Positions 47,585 to 60,044 of a stretch of DNA of 64,000 nucleotides are shown piece after piece. A model generated the notes under the pieces. That model saw only the letters and a list, made by a program, of their open reading frames with translations, had not been told where the DNA came from and searched no databases. The stretch lies in assembly GCF_029222905.1 (NCBI RefSeq), contig NZ_JARHUE010000001.1:372001-436000 (forward strand). The letters are read 5' to 3'. The stretch comes from Neptuniibacter sp. CAU 1671 (lineage in GTDB: Bacteria; Pseudomonadota; Gammaproteobacteria; Pseudomonadales; Balneatricaceae). A program made the position numbers and the translations under genes. Each line of letters opens with the position of its first letter. The first letter of the stretch is position 1.

Positions 47585-49204
47585 TTAGTTGAATTTGAAC
47601 TGTTTGATTTGCTGATGAAGGCGAGATGACATCTGCTTAATTTGTTCACTCGCCGCCACAATCTGACTGGAGTTATCACTGTTCTTACGGGCTGCATCAG
47701 CAATACCCACGACATTTGCGTCAAGGCTGGAAGAGACATGCGCCTGTTCATCGGCGGCGTGAGAGATCAAATCCATCTTGTTACTCATGCTTTCAATACC
47801 CGCAACAATCTCCATCAATGCCTGTCGGGTCAGTTCACCTTCTTCGACACTGCGGTTCGCTTTTTCATAGCTGGCATTCATCACATCCGTGATGGTGTTA
47901 ACACGTGACTGCAGGCCTTTGATCATGGAGCTGATCTCCTCAGCAGAAACCTGGGTTCTGCTGGCAAGTGTGCGCACTTCATCTGCTACCACGGCAAAAC
48001 CCCGTCCCTGTTCACCGGCACGTGCTGCCTCAATCGCCGCATTCAGTGCCAGCAGGTTGGTTTGATCCGCAATATCCGCTATCACCTCGATAACCGAACC
48101 AATTTTACGACTGTCATCACTGAGCGAGTTCACAACATCGGTAGCTTTATGAACATCTTCAGCCAATTGCGAAATGCTGTGCAAACCATGGTTCAGCACC
48201 TTGGCGCCCTCTTCCGCCCGCGTCGTGGCGGCTTGCGATGTCTCTCGTGTCGACCGAACATTGCCACTCACTTCCTGCGAACTGGCCAGCAATTCGTTCA
48301 TCGCGGCAGCAACCATCTCGGTATTTTTCAGCTGTTCCTGAATTTCATAATTGGTCTGAGAGGACATAGCCGCCAGATGCTGTGTCGCATCATTGATCTG
48401 TTCTGCACTGAGATCAACCGTGTTCATGGTCACCTGCAATTTTTCCAGCAGGGTATTTACTGATGCCGCAATGTGACCAATCTCATCTGCACGGGCGATA
48501 TTCAGACGGCGGGTCAAATCCCCTTCACCCTTCGCCAGATCAGTCGTCACATGCTCAAGTTGCGCCAGCGGTGAAAAGATAATGGCACGTTGAAACAGCA
48601 CATACAGAATCAGGCCAACAATAAAAATAAAACTGAAAATCAGTGTCCAGGTATCGATTAACTGAATCTGGCCCTGCTGGGAAGCCAAAGTCGCTGCAGT
48701 TTCCGACAGGGTAATGCTCATCAGCTCTGTAATACTGTCCGTAATTGCCGTTGCTGCTGCATCGAATGATGACATGGACTGGTTACCGACCTCCGGGCCG
48801 AAGTCCACATAGGCCTGCGCCATGCTTTTACCAGCACTGTAGAACGCTTCAAATTTTGGCAGGATCTGTTGATACAGTTCTTTTTTAGCCGGGTTCAGCG
48901 TTATCAGCTTGGTCAGTAAGCTTCGGACCAGTACTGCATTCTCTTCAGCCTGCTGGAAGCCATCATCCAGCCCGTCCATACCCCGGGTGGCACTGATATC
49001 CGTCAACCACTGCTGCACCTGAATGACAGCGATCTGCAGTTGATAGGCTGTATCGACGATCTGATTCTGGACCGCAGAGTCATTAATCAGACTGTCTGAG
49101 AGCCGGTGGGTTTTGGCCACGATAAATACACCCTGAATGATCAGACCCAGCATGATCAATACAGAAACCAACAGAACTTTGCCTTTGATCGTCTTAAGGA
49201 ACAT
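47585..49204 (-). CDS. Methyl-accepting chemotaxis protein
   Basis: The 539-residue protein has two membrane segments ([19 protein letters not shown] at about 8-27 and [20 protein letters not shown] at about 185-205) around a four-helix-type periplasmic sensor, then a HAMP domain ([19 protein letters not shown]) and a methyl-accepting signalling domain. The conserved hairpin tip for CheA/CheW binding is seen in [29 protein letters not shown]. There is no CheR-binding pentapeptide at the end. The ligand is unknown. It is monocistronic. Confidence 0.93.
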   Translation of the reverse strand: MFLKTIKGKVLLVSVLIMLGLIIQGVFIVAKTHRLSDSLINDSAVQNQIVDTAYQLQIAVIQVQQWLTDISATRGMDGLDDGFQQAEENAVLVRSLLTKLITLNPAKKELYQQILPKFEAFYSAGKSMAQAYVDFGPEVGNQSMSSFDAAATAITDSITELMSITLSETAATLASQQGQIQLIDTWTLIFSFIFIVGLILYVLFQRAIIFSPLAQLEHVTTDLAKGEGDLTRRLNIARADEIGHIAASVNTLLEKLQVTMNTVDLSAEQINDATQHLAAMSSQTNYEIQEQLKNTEMVAAAMNELLASSQEVSGNVRSTRETSQAATTRAEEGAKVLNHGLHSISQLAEDVHKATDVVNSLSDDSRKIGSVIEVIADIADQTNLLALNAAIEAARAGEQGRGFAVVADEVRTLASRTQVSAEEISSMIKGLQSRVNTITDVMNASYEKANRSVEEGELTRQALMEIVAGIESMSNKMDLISHAADEQAHVSSSLDANVVGIADAARKNSDNSSQIVAASEQIKQMSSRLHQQIKQFKFN

Positions 49205-49352
49205 CTTTTCTGCCTGTTATCGAAAATGGAGTGTTACGGCGTGTTAGCCGATAAACGTGGTTGATGCTCCTAGCTCCGGAATTTCAGATCCGCAAAACCA
49301 CATCATGCCTGCCTAGTCTGTTTAAGAAGGCCCGCAAGAAAATTACAACAAA

Positions 49353-49370
49353 GCCATCCCAAAGGATGGC
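49353..49370 (-). terminator. Weak terminator-like hairpin after sthA
   Basis: gccatcc and ggatggc form a 7-bp stem with a 4-base loop, 18 bases after the sthA stop; on the minus strand it is followed by TTTGTTG, a broken T-run. Confidence 0.5.
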
Positions 49371-49388
49371 TCGGTCCAGACTACCTGA

Positions 49389-50789
49389 TTAAAGATTTGC
49401 AATCCGGTTCAAACCAGCAATTGCCGCCACCCGGTAGGCTTCTGCCATGGTGGGATAATTAAACGTGGTATTGATGAAGTATTTCAGCGTATTGGCTTCA
49501 CCTTTCTGGCTCATGATGGCCTGACCGATGTGTACAATCTCTGAAGCATGTTCGCCGAAACAATGAATACCCAGTATTGAGAGTGTTTCACGGTGGAACA
49601 GGATTTTCAGCATACCGACTGGCTGACCGTAGATCTGGGCACGGGCGGTGTCTTTGAAGAACGCCTGGCCGACTTCATAAGGTACGCACTCCTCAGTGAG
49701 CTGCTCCTCGGTTTTGCCAACAGAGCTGATCTCAGGAATGGTGTAAATACCGGTGGGTACTTCGTTGATGTAACGGAAATCTTCAGCATCCAGCATATCT
49801 GCGGCGGCGGCCCGGCCCTGATCCAGTGCGGCCGATGCCAGACTTGGCCAACCCACTACATCGCCTACAGCGTAGATTCCTTCACAGGCGGTACGGTAGT
49901 GGTCATCCACCTCAATCTGACCACGGCTGTTGGCGGTCAGACCAATATTGTCCAGCTTCAGGGTTTCTGTATTACCACTGCGGCCATTACACCAGAGGAA
50001 CGCATCCGCACGGATTTTTTTGCCGGATTTAAGGCTTAAAGTCACGCCCCGGTCATCACCTTCAACCTTGTCATACACTTCGTTATGACGAATTTTGACC
50101 GCATTATTGCGCAGGTGATAACTCAAAGAGTCGGAGATTTCTGCATCCAGAAAAGACAGCAAACGACTCTGAGCATCCACCAGATCCACTTTGACCCCCA
50201 GACCGCTGAAGATGGAGGCATATTCAGAACCGATAACACCCGCACCGTAGATAATCAGGGTACGTGGCGTGTGACTGAGTTTAAGAATGGTATCGGAGTT
50301 ATAGATACGAGGATGGTTGAAATCAATATCCGTCGGACAGTAAGGGCGAGACCCTGTGGCAATCACGATATTTTTGGTCCGGAGCGTTTCATCACCCTGC
50401 GCGGTACCCCGCACTACAATGGTGTTTTTATCCTCAAATTCAGCCTTACCAAAAAACACATCAATCCGGTTGCGGGCATAAAAATTGGTCCGCAATACCA
50501 CCTGGCTGGAGATAACTTTTTCCGCCCGCTTCAACACTTTGGGGAAAGAAAACCAGCGCGGTTCACCAATGTCACGGAACATCGGATTGGTGTTAAATTC
50601 AATGATCTGTTTAACTGAGTGGCGCAACGCTTTTGAGGGGATAGTGCCCTTATGGGTACAGTTGCCACCCACAAACTCCTGCTCTTCGATGACAGCAACA
50701 CGGCGGCCTTTCTTGGCTGCATTCATGGCAGCACCTTCACCTGCCGGTCCAGAACCGATCACAATGACATCATAGTCATACACCGCCAT
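49389..50789 (-). CDS. sthA: Soluble pyridine nucleotide transhydrogenase
   Basis: SthA is a cytosolic flavoprotein that balances NADPH and NADH. The 466-residue protein has the FAD motif [13 protein letters not shown], then [20 protein letters not shown], in which the first of the two redox Cys of related disulfide reductases is missing, as is usual for SthA. The NAD-binding motif [15 protein letters not shown] and the C-terminal interface [16 protein letters not shown] complete it. With NADP-dependent icd in the window it would consume extra NADPH. nqrM is upstream, across about 80 bases. Confidence 0.96.
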   Translation of the reverse strand: MAVYDYDVIVIGSGPAGEGAAMNAAKKGRRVAVIEEQEFVGGNCTHKGTIPSKALRHSVKQIIEFNTNPMFRDIGEPRWFSFPKVLKRAEKVISSQVVLRTNFYARNRIDVFFGKAEFEDKNTIVVRGTAQGDETLRTKNIVIATGSRPYCPTDIDFNHPRIYNSDTILKLSHTPRTLIIYGAGVIGSEYASIFSGLGVKVDLVDAQSRLLSFLDAEISDSLSYHLRNNAVKIRHNEVYDKVEGDDRGVTLSLKSGKKIRADAFLWCNGRSGNTETLKLDNIGLTANSRGQIEVDDHYRTACEGIYAVGDVVGWPSLASAALDQGRAAAADMLDAEDFRYINEVPTGIYTIPEISSVGKTEEQLTEECVPYEVGQAFFKDTARAQIYGQPVGMLKILFHRETLSILGIHCFGEHASEIVHIGQAIMSQKGEANTLKYFINTTFNYPTMAEAYRVAAIAGLNRIANL

Positions 50790-50872
50790 CTCTTTCCCCT
50801 TACGCTCTTTCTAAATTATTGTTTAAGAAGTCTTTTAGCCAAAAAAGATACCCCTATAAGGGGCATCTGCAA

Positions 50873-51112
50873 TTAGTCTTTGGCCTTAACTTCATACGCC
50901 AGATCAGCGTTTACCTTATCGACAGACTGTTTTTCCTGTTCTTCTTCACATTTCTGCCGGTCACCACCACAAATCTCACAGCTGGTATCGATGCCAAGGT
51001 TGGCCATCCCACCGCAGGAGCCGGAGATAGGCTTGCGGCCCAAAAGGACCCCGACCGACATGGCAACGACAATCAGCAGTAAGCCGACAAATGCAAAAAT
51101 CATGGTACTCAT
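50873..51112 (-). CDS. nqrM: NqrM, Na+-NQR maturation protein
   Basis: NqrM (DUF539) is needed to put the iron centre between NqrD and NqrE. The 79-residue protein has one membrane helix (MIFAFVGLLLIVVAMSVGVLL) and the four-Cys pattern GSCGG...TSCEICGG...KC that would bind iron. It lies 7 bases after apbE, the last gene of the nqr operon. Confidence 0.94.
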   Translation of the reverse strand: MSTMIFAFVGLLLIVVAMSVGVLLGRKPISGSCGGMANLGIDTSCEICGGDRQKCEEEQEKQSVDKVNADLAYEVKAKD

Positions 51113-51119
51113 AGCAACC

Positions 51120-52184
51120 TCACTTCACCAGGAACGCTTCAAACCCCGGTGACATACGCTCTTCAAATCCGTTATCTGTTTTAACCAACATAAAGACTTT
51201 GATGCCTTTGGCACTGGCAAATTCCATCCCCCGCTCAGGTCCCAACACCATCAAAGTAGTCGCCAAACCATCTGCCTCTGCACAGGTAGGAGCCAGTACA
51301 GTAACTGATGCCAGACGATGATGAATCGGCGCAGCCGTCGCAGGATCTATTGTATGTGAAAACCGCACGCCATTTTCTTCGAAATAATTTCGATAGTCTC
51401 CGGACGTAGCAATCCCGGTATCACGCACCTCTATAATACGCTGAACTGTTCGCTCTATTTCAGAGGTAGGGGATTCAATGGCGATACGCCAGTGCTGACC
51501 ATTTGGCTTGACTCCTTTCGCCCTCAGCTCACCACCAATCTCCACCAGATAATTGCTGATACCGGCCTGTTCCAAGACCCCGGCAACCTGATCCACACCA
51601 TAACCTTTGGCGATGGCTGACAAGTCGATATAACTGGCTGCCTGCTTAGTCAGCATCCGGCTTTCAGCATCATAATCCAGTTTATGATAGCCAACCCGTT
51701 CTCTGACCTCTGCAATTTTATCTTCACTCGGCGCATGGGTAACCCGGCCATCGGGCCCAAAACCCCACAAATTCACCAGAGGCCCCACCGTCACATCAAA
51801 AGCACCGGAACTGGCATCCGCAATCTGCAAAGCCAGAGCCAATACTTCGCCTAACTCTTCAGAGACCTGAACCGTACTGGCAGCAGGTTGCTTGTTTAGC
51901 AACGACAGTTCTGAATCCGGGATGTAGGTTGACATGCTCTGGTTAACTGCCAGCAACATGTTATCAATTTGACGTGCCAGATCTGACTGCACCGTATCAG
52001 GCGTTGCGACCCATTTCACAGAAAAGGTCGTACCCATGGTCATGCCAGCGTGGGTCTGGAGTTGCGGACCCGGTTCAGAACAACCGGAAACCACAAAAAA
52101 AACAATGGCCAGCAGCAACGCTGCTGACCATTTTTGGCGGTATCTGAAACAATCAGACACCGTGGACTTAGCCACCGAAGTCAT
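51120..52184 (-). CDS. apbE: ApbE, FAD:protein FMN transferase (lipoprotein)
   Basis: ApbE attaches FMN to Thr residues of NqrB and NqrC. The protein has a lipoprotein signal with the lipobox VVSGC, then MGTTFSVKW and [16 protein letters not shown]-type FAD-binding segments, [14 protein letters not shown], and the TIDPATAAP metal region. The frame is open to a GTG at 52214; I chose the ATG at 52184, which overlaps nqrF by 17 bases, but neither has a good ribosome site, so the start is unsure. The position after nqrF is the usual one. Confidence 0.93.
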   Translation of the reverse strand: MTSVAKSTVSDCFRYRQKWSAALLLAIVFFVVSGCSEPGPQLQTHAGMTMGTTFSVKWVATPDTVQSDLARQIDNMLLAVNQSMSTYIPDSELSLLNKQPAASTVQVSEELGEVLALALQIADASSGAFDVTVGPLVNLWGFGPDGRVTHAPSEDKIAEVRERVGYHKLDYDAESRMLTKQAASYIDLSAIAKGYGVDQVAGVLEQAGISNYLVEIGGELRAKGVKPNGQHWRIAIESPTSEIERTVQRIIEVRDTGIATSGDYRNYFEENGVRFSHTIDPATAAPIHHRLASVTVLAPTCAEADGLATTLMVLGPERGMEFASAKGIKVFMLVKTDNGFEERMSPGFEAFLVK

Positions 52185-53394
52185 CAAGGAAGATGTTATC
52201 GCGCTCAACACCAAGATCCAGCAACATCTGAATCACAGCTGAGTTCATCATCGGAGGCCCACACATGTAGTATTCACAATCTTCAGGTGCTTCATGATCC
52301 TTCAGATAGTTTTCATACAACACATTGTGAATAAAGCCTGTCATACCCGTCCAGTTATCTTCCGGCAACGGATCTGACAATGCCAGATGCCACTTAAAGT
52401 TGTCATTCTCGTCCTGCAGCATGTCGTACTCTTCGTTATAGAAGGACTCACGCAGGGAACGCGCACCATACCAGAAGGTAATCTTACGCTTGGAGTTCAG
52501 ACGCTTAAGCTGGTCAAAAATATGACTGCGCATTGGCGCCATACCTGCACCACCGCCGATAAACACCATTTCACAGTCGTTTTCAGTGGCAAAGAATTCA
52601 CCAAACGGTCCGTAAACAGTGATCTTATCGCCCGGTTTCAGGCTGAACACGTAAGAAGACATGATACCCGGCGGGAAATTAGTACCCGGTGGTGGTGACG
52701 CGATACGGATGTTGAATTTAACAACACCACGCTCTTCCGGATAGTTCGCCATGGAGTAAGCACGAATCGTCGGTTCAGTCACCTTGGATACGTACTGCCA
52801 CATGTTGAACTTGTCCCAGTCACCGCGGTAATCGGTATCAATTTCAAAGTCTTTGTAGTGCACTTCGTGTGGCGGACATTCCAGCTGAACGTAACCACCG
52901 GCACGGAAGTCAACGTTTTCACCTTCAGGCAGACGCAGGGTCAGCTCTTTGATAAACGTTGCAACGTTGGGGTTTGATTCAACTGTACATTCCCACTTCT
53001 TAACACCAAAGACTTCGTCTTCGATTTCCAGTTCCATGTCCTGTTTAACAGCAACCTGACAGGAGAGACGCCAGCCATCCTTCGCTTCACGCATGGTGAA
53101 ATGTGACTCTTCCGTTGGCAGCATGGAGCCGCCACCGGCAAGTACCTGACATTTACACTGAGCACAGGTACCACCGCCACCACAGGCAGACGGGATAAAG
53201 ATGCCTTTATCCGCCAGGGTTTGCAGCAGTTTGCCACCCGCAGGCACAGTAATAGTTTTTTCCGGATCTTCATTGATGTGAATAGTCACATCACCTGAAC
53301 TCACCAGTTTCGAACGCGCCGCCAGAATCACTACGACCAGTGCAAGCACCACCGCAGTAAACATGACAACGCCGAGAATGATTTCAGCATTCAT
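52168..53394 (-). CDS. nqrF: NqrF, NADH-oxidising subunit of Na+-NQR
   Basis: NqrF takes electrons from NADH. The 408-residue protein has one N-terminal membrane helix, a plant-type ferredoxin domain with the [2Fe-2S] ligands [12 protein letters not shown], an FAD domain (RAYSMANYP) and an NADH domain ([25 protein letters not shown]). It is followed by apbE and preceded by nqrE, with a 36-base gap. Confidence 0.98.
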   Translation of the reverse strand: MNAEIILGVVMFTAVVLALVVVILAARSKLVSSGDVTIHINEDPEKTITVPAGGKLLQTLADKGIFIPSACGGGGTCAQCKCQVLAGGGSMLPTEESHFTMREAKDGWRLSCQVAVKQDMELEIEDEVFGVKKWECTVESNPNVATFIKELTLRLPEGENVDFRAGGYVQLECPPHEVHYKDFEIDTDYRGDWDKFNMWQYVSKVTEPTIRAYSMANYPEERGVVKFNIRIASPPPGTNFPPGIMSSYVFSLKPGDKITVYGPFGEFFATENDCEMVFIGGGAGMAPMRSHIFDQLKRLNSKRKITFWYGARSLRESFYNEEYDMLQDENDNFKWHLALSDPLPEDNWTGMTGFIHNVLYENYLKDHEAPEDCEYYMCGPPMMNSAVIQMLLDLGVERDNIFLDDFGG

Positions 53395-53430
53395 AAGCTA
53401 ATCCTTCTTCTGTTGACCATGTTGACAGCA

Positions 53431-54039
53431 TTAAAGCTGAACCCCGGAGAACGACATGAAACCCAGAGACATAAGGCCTACAGTGATAAAGGTAATACCC
53501 AGACCACGCAGACCCGCAGGCACATCGCTGTATTTCAGTTTTTCACGGATACCCGCCAGTGCAGTGATAGCCAGCGCCCAGCCTACACCCGCGCCTACGC
53601 CATACACCACAGACTCACCAAAGGTGTAGTCACGCTCAACCATAAACAGCGCAGCACCCATGATGGCACAGTTCACGGTGATCAGCGGCAGGAATACACC
53701 CAGCGCGTTGTACAGAGCAGGCACAAACTTATCCAGGAACATCTCCAGAATCTGCACAATCGCCGCGATTACACCGATGTAAGAGATATAACCCAGGAAG
53801 CTCAGATCCACTTCAGGGTAACCGGCCCATGCCAGCGCACCTTCACGTAGCAGGTGGTTATAGATCAGGTTGTTAACCGGGGTTGTGATGGCCAGCACCA
53901 CAACAACCGCAATACCCAGACCCAAAGCTGTCTGTACTTTCTTGGAGATCGCCAGGAAGGTACACATGCCCAGGAAGAAGGCCAGCGCCATGTTCTCAAC
54001 AAAAATCGCCTTAACGGCCAGGCTGATATACTGTTCCAT
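53431..54039 (-). CDS. nqrE: NqrE, membrane subunit of Na+-NQR
   Basis: The 202-residue protein has six hydrophobic segments and the family start [20 protein letters not shown], with one Cys for the iron centre in FLGMCTF and another in [12 protein letters not shown]. It pairs with NqrD in the membrane. Its ATG overlaps the nqrD stop by one base. Confidence 0.97.
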   Translation of the reverse strand: MEQYISLAVKAIFVENMALAFFLGMCTFLAISKKVQTALGLGIAVVVVLAITTPVNNLIYNHLLREGALAWAGYPEVDLSFLGYISYIGVIAAIVQILEMFLDKFVPALYNALGVFLPLITVNCAIMGAALFMVERDYTFGESVVYGVGAGVGWALAITALAGIREKLKYSDVPAGLRGLGITFITVGLMSLGFMSFSGVQL

Positions 54040-54698
54040 TACACAGCCTCCTTGTTGGTGTTGTGAGCCAGTTCAAACTCAGCCACTTCCACCTGGTCTT
54101 TGTTGAAGGTACGTACCAGCCAGATAAAGATGCCGATAATAAAGAAGGCACTTGGCGGTAACAGCAGCAGACCGTTGGCCTGATACCAGCCACCATCATT
54201 GATCAGTGGCAGTACTTCAACACCAAACAGTTTGCCGGCACCAAACAGTTCACGGATAAAACCAACAAACATCAGTACCACACCGTAACCCAGACCGTTA
54301 CCGATACCATCCAGGAAAGAGATACCTGGTGGGTTCTTCATGGCAAAGGCCTCGGCACGACCCATTACGATACAGTTGGTAATGATCAGACCAACGAATA
54401 CGGAAAGCTGTTTTGATACGTCATATGCGTAAGCTTTCAGAATCTGGTCAACCACAATTACCAGCGACGCAATGATGGTCATCTGACAGATGATTCGGAT
54501 ACTGCTTGGCATCTGGTTACGGATAATTGAGATAAACATGTTCGAAAACGCGGTTACCACAGTTACCGCCAGCGTCATTACCAGCGCAGTGTTCAGGTTT
54601 GATGTTACCGCCAGAGCAGAACATACACCCAGGATCTGTAGACCGATTGGGTTATTCTTGAAAATCGGGGTAACGAGTACTTGTTTAGCTGCAGACAT
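54039..54698 (-). CDS. nqrD: NqrD, membrane subunit of Na+-NQR
   Basis: The 219-residue protein is the inverted partner of NqrE, with six membrane segments and Cys in [11 protein letters not shown] and [15 protein letters not shown], which ligate the shared iron. [12 protein letters not shown] is another conserved stretch. It lies 3 bases after nqrC. Confidence 0.97.
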   Translation of the reverse strand: MSAAKQVLVTPIFKNNPIGLQILGVCSALAVTSNLNTALVMTLAVTVVTAFSNMFISIIRNQMPSSIRIICQMTIIASLVIVVDQILKAYAYDVSKQLSVFVGLIITNCIVMGRAEAFAMKNPPGISFLDGIGNGLGYGVVLMFVGFIRELFGAGKLFGVEVLPLINDGGWYQANGLLLLPPSAFFIIGIFIWLVRTFNKDQVEVAEFELAHNTNKEAV

Positions 54699-54701
54699 CG
54701 T

Positions 54702-55487
54702 TTACGCCTCCCCTGCTTTCAGGTTTGCAAGAAATGGGGCAAAGCCATTCTTACCCAGCCAGAAATGCACCAGATTGGTAACACCATTACTGGTCAGCGT
54801 GGCACCAGACAGGCCGTCAATCTGATGCATCGCGTTTGGAGATGCCGGATCAACATTGCCTTTAATCAAGCCCAGCGTAGGTTCCATTGAACCTTCAGGG
54901 TAGACTTTTTTGCCTGGCCAGATAGCTTTCCAGTTAGGATTATCAACTTCGCCACCCAGACCCGGTGTTTCAGCATGGGAGTAGAAGCCCAAGCCCACAA
55001 CCGTATTCAAGTCACCTTCCAGTGCCAAAAAGCCATACAGAGTGGACCACAGACCATAACCATGTACGGGCAGTATGATCTTTTCGATATTGCCATCCGC
55101 TGTTTCAATCAAATACACAGGCATCACATTTGCCTGGTATTTAATGGATGCGATATCAATATCCTTGCTTAGGCTCTTGCCCAGCTCCTTATCCTTGGCA
55201 GCCTTCTTGGCATCGTAACGAGCTGGATCAGCCACTTCAGTGTATTTGCCCGTTTTCAGGTCAACAAACTTCTTGGTGATCGTACTCTCGAATAACTCAG
55301 GTATATTCTTACCCTGATAATCAATACCTGCTGCCGCCAGAATATTAGTCTGACGATCCAGATTTTTATTCGCAACCTGCTGTGGTTTTAGAATGACCGC
55401 AGCAGCAGACACGATTACCGAGCAAACCACACAAAGAAGAACGGTAACGGTAATCGTTTTTCCGATAGAGTCATTACTCGCTGACAT
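54702..55487 (-). CDS. nqrC: NqrC, FMN-carrying subunit of Na+-NQR
   Basis: The 261-residue protein has one N-terminal membrane helix and a periplasmic FMN domain. The Thr that carries covalent FMN is in SGATLTS near residue 237, followed by [28 protein letters not shown] is also typical. It overlaps nqrB by 14 bases. Confidence 0.97.
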   Translation of the reverse strand: MSASNDSIGKTITVTVLLCVVCSVIVSAAAVILKPQQVANKNLDRQTNILAAAGIDYQGKNIPELFESTITKKFVDLKTGKYTEVADPARYDAKKAAKDKELGKSLSKDIDIASIKYQANVMPVYLIETADGNIEKIILPVHGYGLWSTLYGFLALEGDLNTVVGLGFYSHAETPGLGGEVDNPNWKAIWPGKKVYPEGSMEPTLGLIKGNVDPASPNAMHQIDGLSGATLTSNGVTNLVHFWLGKNGFAPFLANLKAGEA

Positions 55488-56685
55488 CGCGTTTCATCCT
55501 CCGTTTGATATTGGCCTGAATCACAAAGTTATCGATCAACGGCGCAAACAGGTTACCGAACAGGATCGCCAGCATCATCCCTTCCGGGAATGCCGGGTTA
55601 ACCACACGAATCAGCACCACCATGATGCCGATCAGAGCACCAAAGTACCATTTGCCGATATTGGTCATGGACGCTGACACAGGATCGGTCGCCATAAAGA
55701 ACATACCGAAAGCAAAGCCACCCAATACCAGATGCCAGTAGAATGGCAGCGAGAACATCGGGTTAGTGTCTGAACCAATCAGGTTAAACAGCGTGGACGT
55801 AGCTACCATGCCAAGAAATACACCGGCGACAATACGCCAGGCAGCCAGCTTGGCAATCAGCAGGGCAAAACCACCAATCGCAATCGCGAAAGTTGAAACC
55901 TCACCCACAGACCCCTGAATACGACCAATAAAGGCATCAAACCAGGTAATGTTCTGCGCCAGGATGGCATCCACACCACCCGCTGCAGCCAGACCCAGCG
56001 GAGTCGCACCGGAGAAACCGTCAACCGCAGTCCAGATAGCATCACCGGACATCTGAGCCGGATAGGCAAAGAACAGGAATGCACGACCGGTGAGCGCAGG
56101 GTTCAGGAAGTTTTTGCCGGTACCACCGAACACTTCTTTACCGATAACCACACCAAAACTGATACCCAGTGCAACCTGCCACAATGGAATGGTCGGCGGC
56201 AGAATGAGGGAAAACAGAATGGAAGTTACGAAGAAGCCTTCGTTCACTTCGTGGCCACGTTTCATGGCAAACAACACTTCCCAGAAACCGCCCACAATGA
56301 AGGTTACGATGTAGATCGGTAACCAGTAGGCCGCACCGTGGATGATATTGTCCCAAAGGCTGTTAGGGTCAAAACCGGTCAAAGCAGCAGCAATCGCACC
56401 CTGCCAGGTGGTCGGTTCGGTCACACCCAGGCTGGCCATCGCCGTGTTTGCCTGCAGACCCACGTTGTACATACCAAAGAACACAGCCGGGAAGGTACAC
56501 ATCCAGACCATGATCATCATACGTTTCAGGTCAACACCGTCGCGCACGTGTGCAGCCGTTTTAGTGACCTGACCCGGGGTGTAGAAAATGGTATCTACCG
56601 CTTCATACAGCGCGTACCAGTTTTCATACTTACCGCCTTTATGAAAATGCGGCTCCATTTTGTCGAGGATTGTTCTAATGCTCAT
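55474..56685 (-). CDS. nqrB: NqrB, membrane subunit with covalent FMN
   Basis: NqrB is the largest membrane subunit (403 residues, about ten helices) and holds riboflavin and a covalent FMN. The FMN-binding Thr is in [31 protein letters not shown] and [13 protein letters not shown] are family motifs. Its start is 2 bases from the nqrA stop. Confidence 0.98.
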   Translation of the reverse strand: MSIRTILDKMEPHFHKGGKYENWYALYEAVDTIFYTPGQVTKTAAHVRDGVDLKRMMIMVWMCTFPAVFFGMYNVGLQANTAMASLGVTEPTTWQGAIAAALTGFDPNSLWDNIIHGAAYWLPIYIVTFIVGGFWEVLFAMKRGHEVNEGFFVTSILFSLILPPTIPLWQVALGISFGVVIGKEVFGGTGKNFLNPALTGRAFLFFAYPAQMSGDAIWTAVDGFSGATPLGLAAAGGVDAILAQNITWFDAFIGRIQGSVGEVSTFAIAIGGFALLIAKLAAWRIVAGVFLGMVATSTLFNLIGSDTNPMFSLPFYWHLVLGGFAFGMFFMATDPVSASMTNIGKWYFGALIGIMVVLIRVVNPAFPEGMMLAILFGNLFAPLIDNFVIQANIKRRMKRDVSE

Positions 56686-56687
56686 GC

Positions 56688-58064
<1,377 letters not shown>

Positions 58065-58156
58065 TCAGTTGGTAAATGTACGCTCTGCCCCCCCAGAACA
58101 ACACACCCACCTTTTATTATTGGCAAGTTGGCCTACCCCACCAAAAAATCCGACAA

Positions 58157-58162
58157 AGTATA
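58157..58162 (-). promoter_or_regulatory. -10 box upstream of nqrA
   Basis: On the minus strand a TATACT lies 135 bases before nqrA in the sequence CGGGTATACTTTG; the -35 region is weak. It is the best promoter candidate for the nqr operon. Confidence 0.35.
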
Positions 58163-58290
58163 CCCGAGCAAAGACCGTTTTTTCTACTGAACAAAGGGTT
58201 ATTAAGGGGTTGAGCGAACAAAAAACCCACAACTCAATATAGAATTAATGGTTATTTGCTTATTCCAATAAAAAATATTAAACCTTAGCC

Positions 58291-58318
58291 AAAAAAAAGC
58301 CGCTGTTAAGCGGCTTTT
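58291..58318 (-). terminator. Intrinsic terminator of the GAPDH gene
   Basis: aaaagccgct and agcggctttt form a perfect 10-bp stem around gtta; on the minus strand eight T follow. It lies 27 bases after the GAPDH stop. Confidence 0.9.
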
Positions 58319-58344
58319 CGAATTTTCTCAGTCAGCTCAAAAGC

Positions 58345-59775
58345 TTAAACTGATTTTGGGTAGGCTGGCAGTGTGCACTGCACCATTTTCTGAACCATAC
58401 GCACAACCTGGCAGCTGTAGCCAAACTCGTTGTCATACCACACATACAGAACGCAACGTTTGCCATTGGCAATCGTTGCCAGCGCATCAACCACACCCGC
58501 TGCACGAGAGCCGACAAAGTCAGTAGACACCGCTTCAGGAGAGTTGCTGTAGTCGATCTGCTTCTGCATTGGACCAAACAACGCCGCTTCACGCAGGTAG
58601 CTGTTCAGCTCTTCCTTATCGGTTTCCTTCTCCAGATTCAGGTTCAGGATCGCCATAGAGACGTTTGGAGTCGGTACACGAATCGCATTACCGGTCAGTT
58701 TACCTTCCATTGCCGGCAGCGCCTTGGATACTGCTTTAGCTGCACCGGTTTCGGTGATAACCATGTTCAGGCCAGCCGCGCGGCCACGACGATCACCTTT
58801 GTGGTAGTTGTCGATCAGGTTCTGATCGTTGGTATAAGCGTGAACAGTTTCAACGTGACCGTTTTCGATACCAAACTGGTCATACACCGCTTTCAGTACT
58901 GGTGTAATCGCGTTGGTAGTACAGGACGCTGCTGACAGGATAGTGTCATCAGATGTGATATCACCATCGTTAACACCCATTACGATGTTCTTAACACCTT
59001 TACCCGGCGCAGTCAGAACCACACGGCTAACACCTTTTGATTTCAGGTGCAGAGACAGGCCTGCCTCATCACGCCATTTACCGGTGTTATCGATAACCAC
59101 CGCGTCGTTAATACCGTATGCAGTGTAATCAACCGCGTCAGGCGCATCCGCGAAGATCACCTGAATCACATTACCGTTGGCAGTAATGGTGTTATTTTCT
59201 TCATCGATGGTGATGGTGCCTTTGAAAGAGCCGTGAACAGAGTCACGACGCAGCAGGCTGGCGCGTTTTTCCAGGTCATTGGTTGCGTTACCTTTACGCA
59301 CAACAATCGCCTTCAGGCGCAGAGACTGGCCACCGCCGGTTTTTTCGATCATCAGACGCGCCAGCAGGCGGCCGATACGACCAAAACCAAACAGAACAAC
59401 GTCAGTACCACTGCAGGTTTCAGCGCCAATGGCATCGGCCATCTCTTCTTTCAGGAAACCTTCCAGGTCAGCAGCACCGGAATTAGCAAACTTAGCAGCC
59501 AGTTTACCGATATCAACATGCGCGTTACGCACATCCAGCTTGTCAACCGCCTGCAATACGGGCAGCGTTTCAAATACAGACAGTTCATTGCCTTCAACCT
59601 GACGCACATAACGGTGTGCTTTCAGAATATCGATAACAGAACGTTTGTTGAGAACACGTCCGTAAACAGAGGTTTCAACGTTCTTTTCGCGGTGAAGGGA
59701 TCCGATCAGCGGCACCATAGCTTCGGCCAGGGCTTCGCGTTCTTTCCAGTCTGTGAAAACTTGATCTTGGTTCAC
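58345..59775 (-). CDS. Glyceraldehyde-3-phosphate dehydrogenase, extended type
   Basis: The 476-residue protein contains a complete GAPDH domain: the Rossmann motif GFGRIGRLLARLM, the catalytic Cys in SAASCTTNAITPVLK, VETVHAYTNDQNLID and RRGRAAGLNM. It is about 140 residues longer than normal GAPDH because of an N-terminal helical region (residues 1-125, QVFTDWKEREALAEAMVP). Pseudomonas has such a protein (PA3001) in the same place beside mfd. Which direction it serves, glycolysis or gluconeogenesis, and NAD or NADP, cannot be read. It is divergent from mfd. Confidence 0.92.
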   Translation of the reverse strand: MNQDQVFTDWKEREALAEAMVPLIGSLHREKNVETSVYGRVLNKRSVIDILKAHRYVRQVEGNELSVFETLPVLQAVDKLDVRNAHVDIGKLAAKFANSGAADLEGFLKEEMADAIGAETCSGTDVVLFGFGRIGRLLARLMIEKTGGGQSLRLKAIVVRKGNATNDLEKRASLLRRDSVHGSFKGTITIDEENNTITANGNVIQVIFADAPDAVDYTAYGINDAVVIDNTGKWRDEAGLSLHLKSKGVSRVVLTAPGKGVKNIVMGVNDGDITSDDTILSAASCTTNAITPVLKAVYDQFGIENGHVETVHAYTNDQNLIDNYHKGDRRGRAAGLNMVITETGAAKAVSKALPAMEGKLTGNAIRVPTPNVSMAILNLNLEKETDKEELNSYLREAALFGPMQKQIDYSNSPEAVSTDFVGSRAAGVVDALATIANGKRCVLYVWYDNEFGYSCQVVRMVQKMVQCTLPAYPKSV

Positions 59776-60044
59776 AAGCAGCTCCGAGTCATAAAGTTAT
59801 TCAAACACTGAAAACAGACAGGTCAGGTGATGCAGATGCGTCCCCCGTGTTGCAATTACCGGCGCGAACGCAGGCAATATGCGGGTTCTGTTCCCAGGTC
59901 CTGAAAAAATTTGCGCGCATTATCCCCTTTTCCACACCGTTGGGCAAATGCAGAAAAGTCATAATTTTCTGGTAGTCATCACTGCGTTTTAACATCACCT
60001 TGGTTACACTATGCCGCGAACTAAGCACAGCTGGAGTTAAGAGT

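Noticed and set aside
59047-59811. 254-codon plus-strand frame opposite the GAPDH gene
   Set aside because: It is a mirror of the GAPDH coding sequence; composition is not protein-like.
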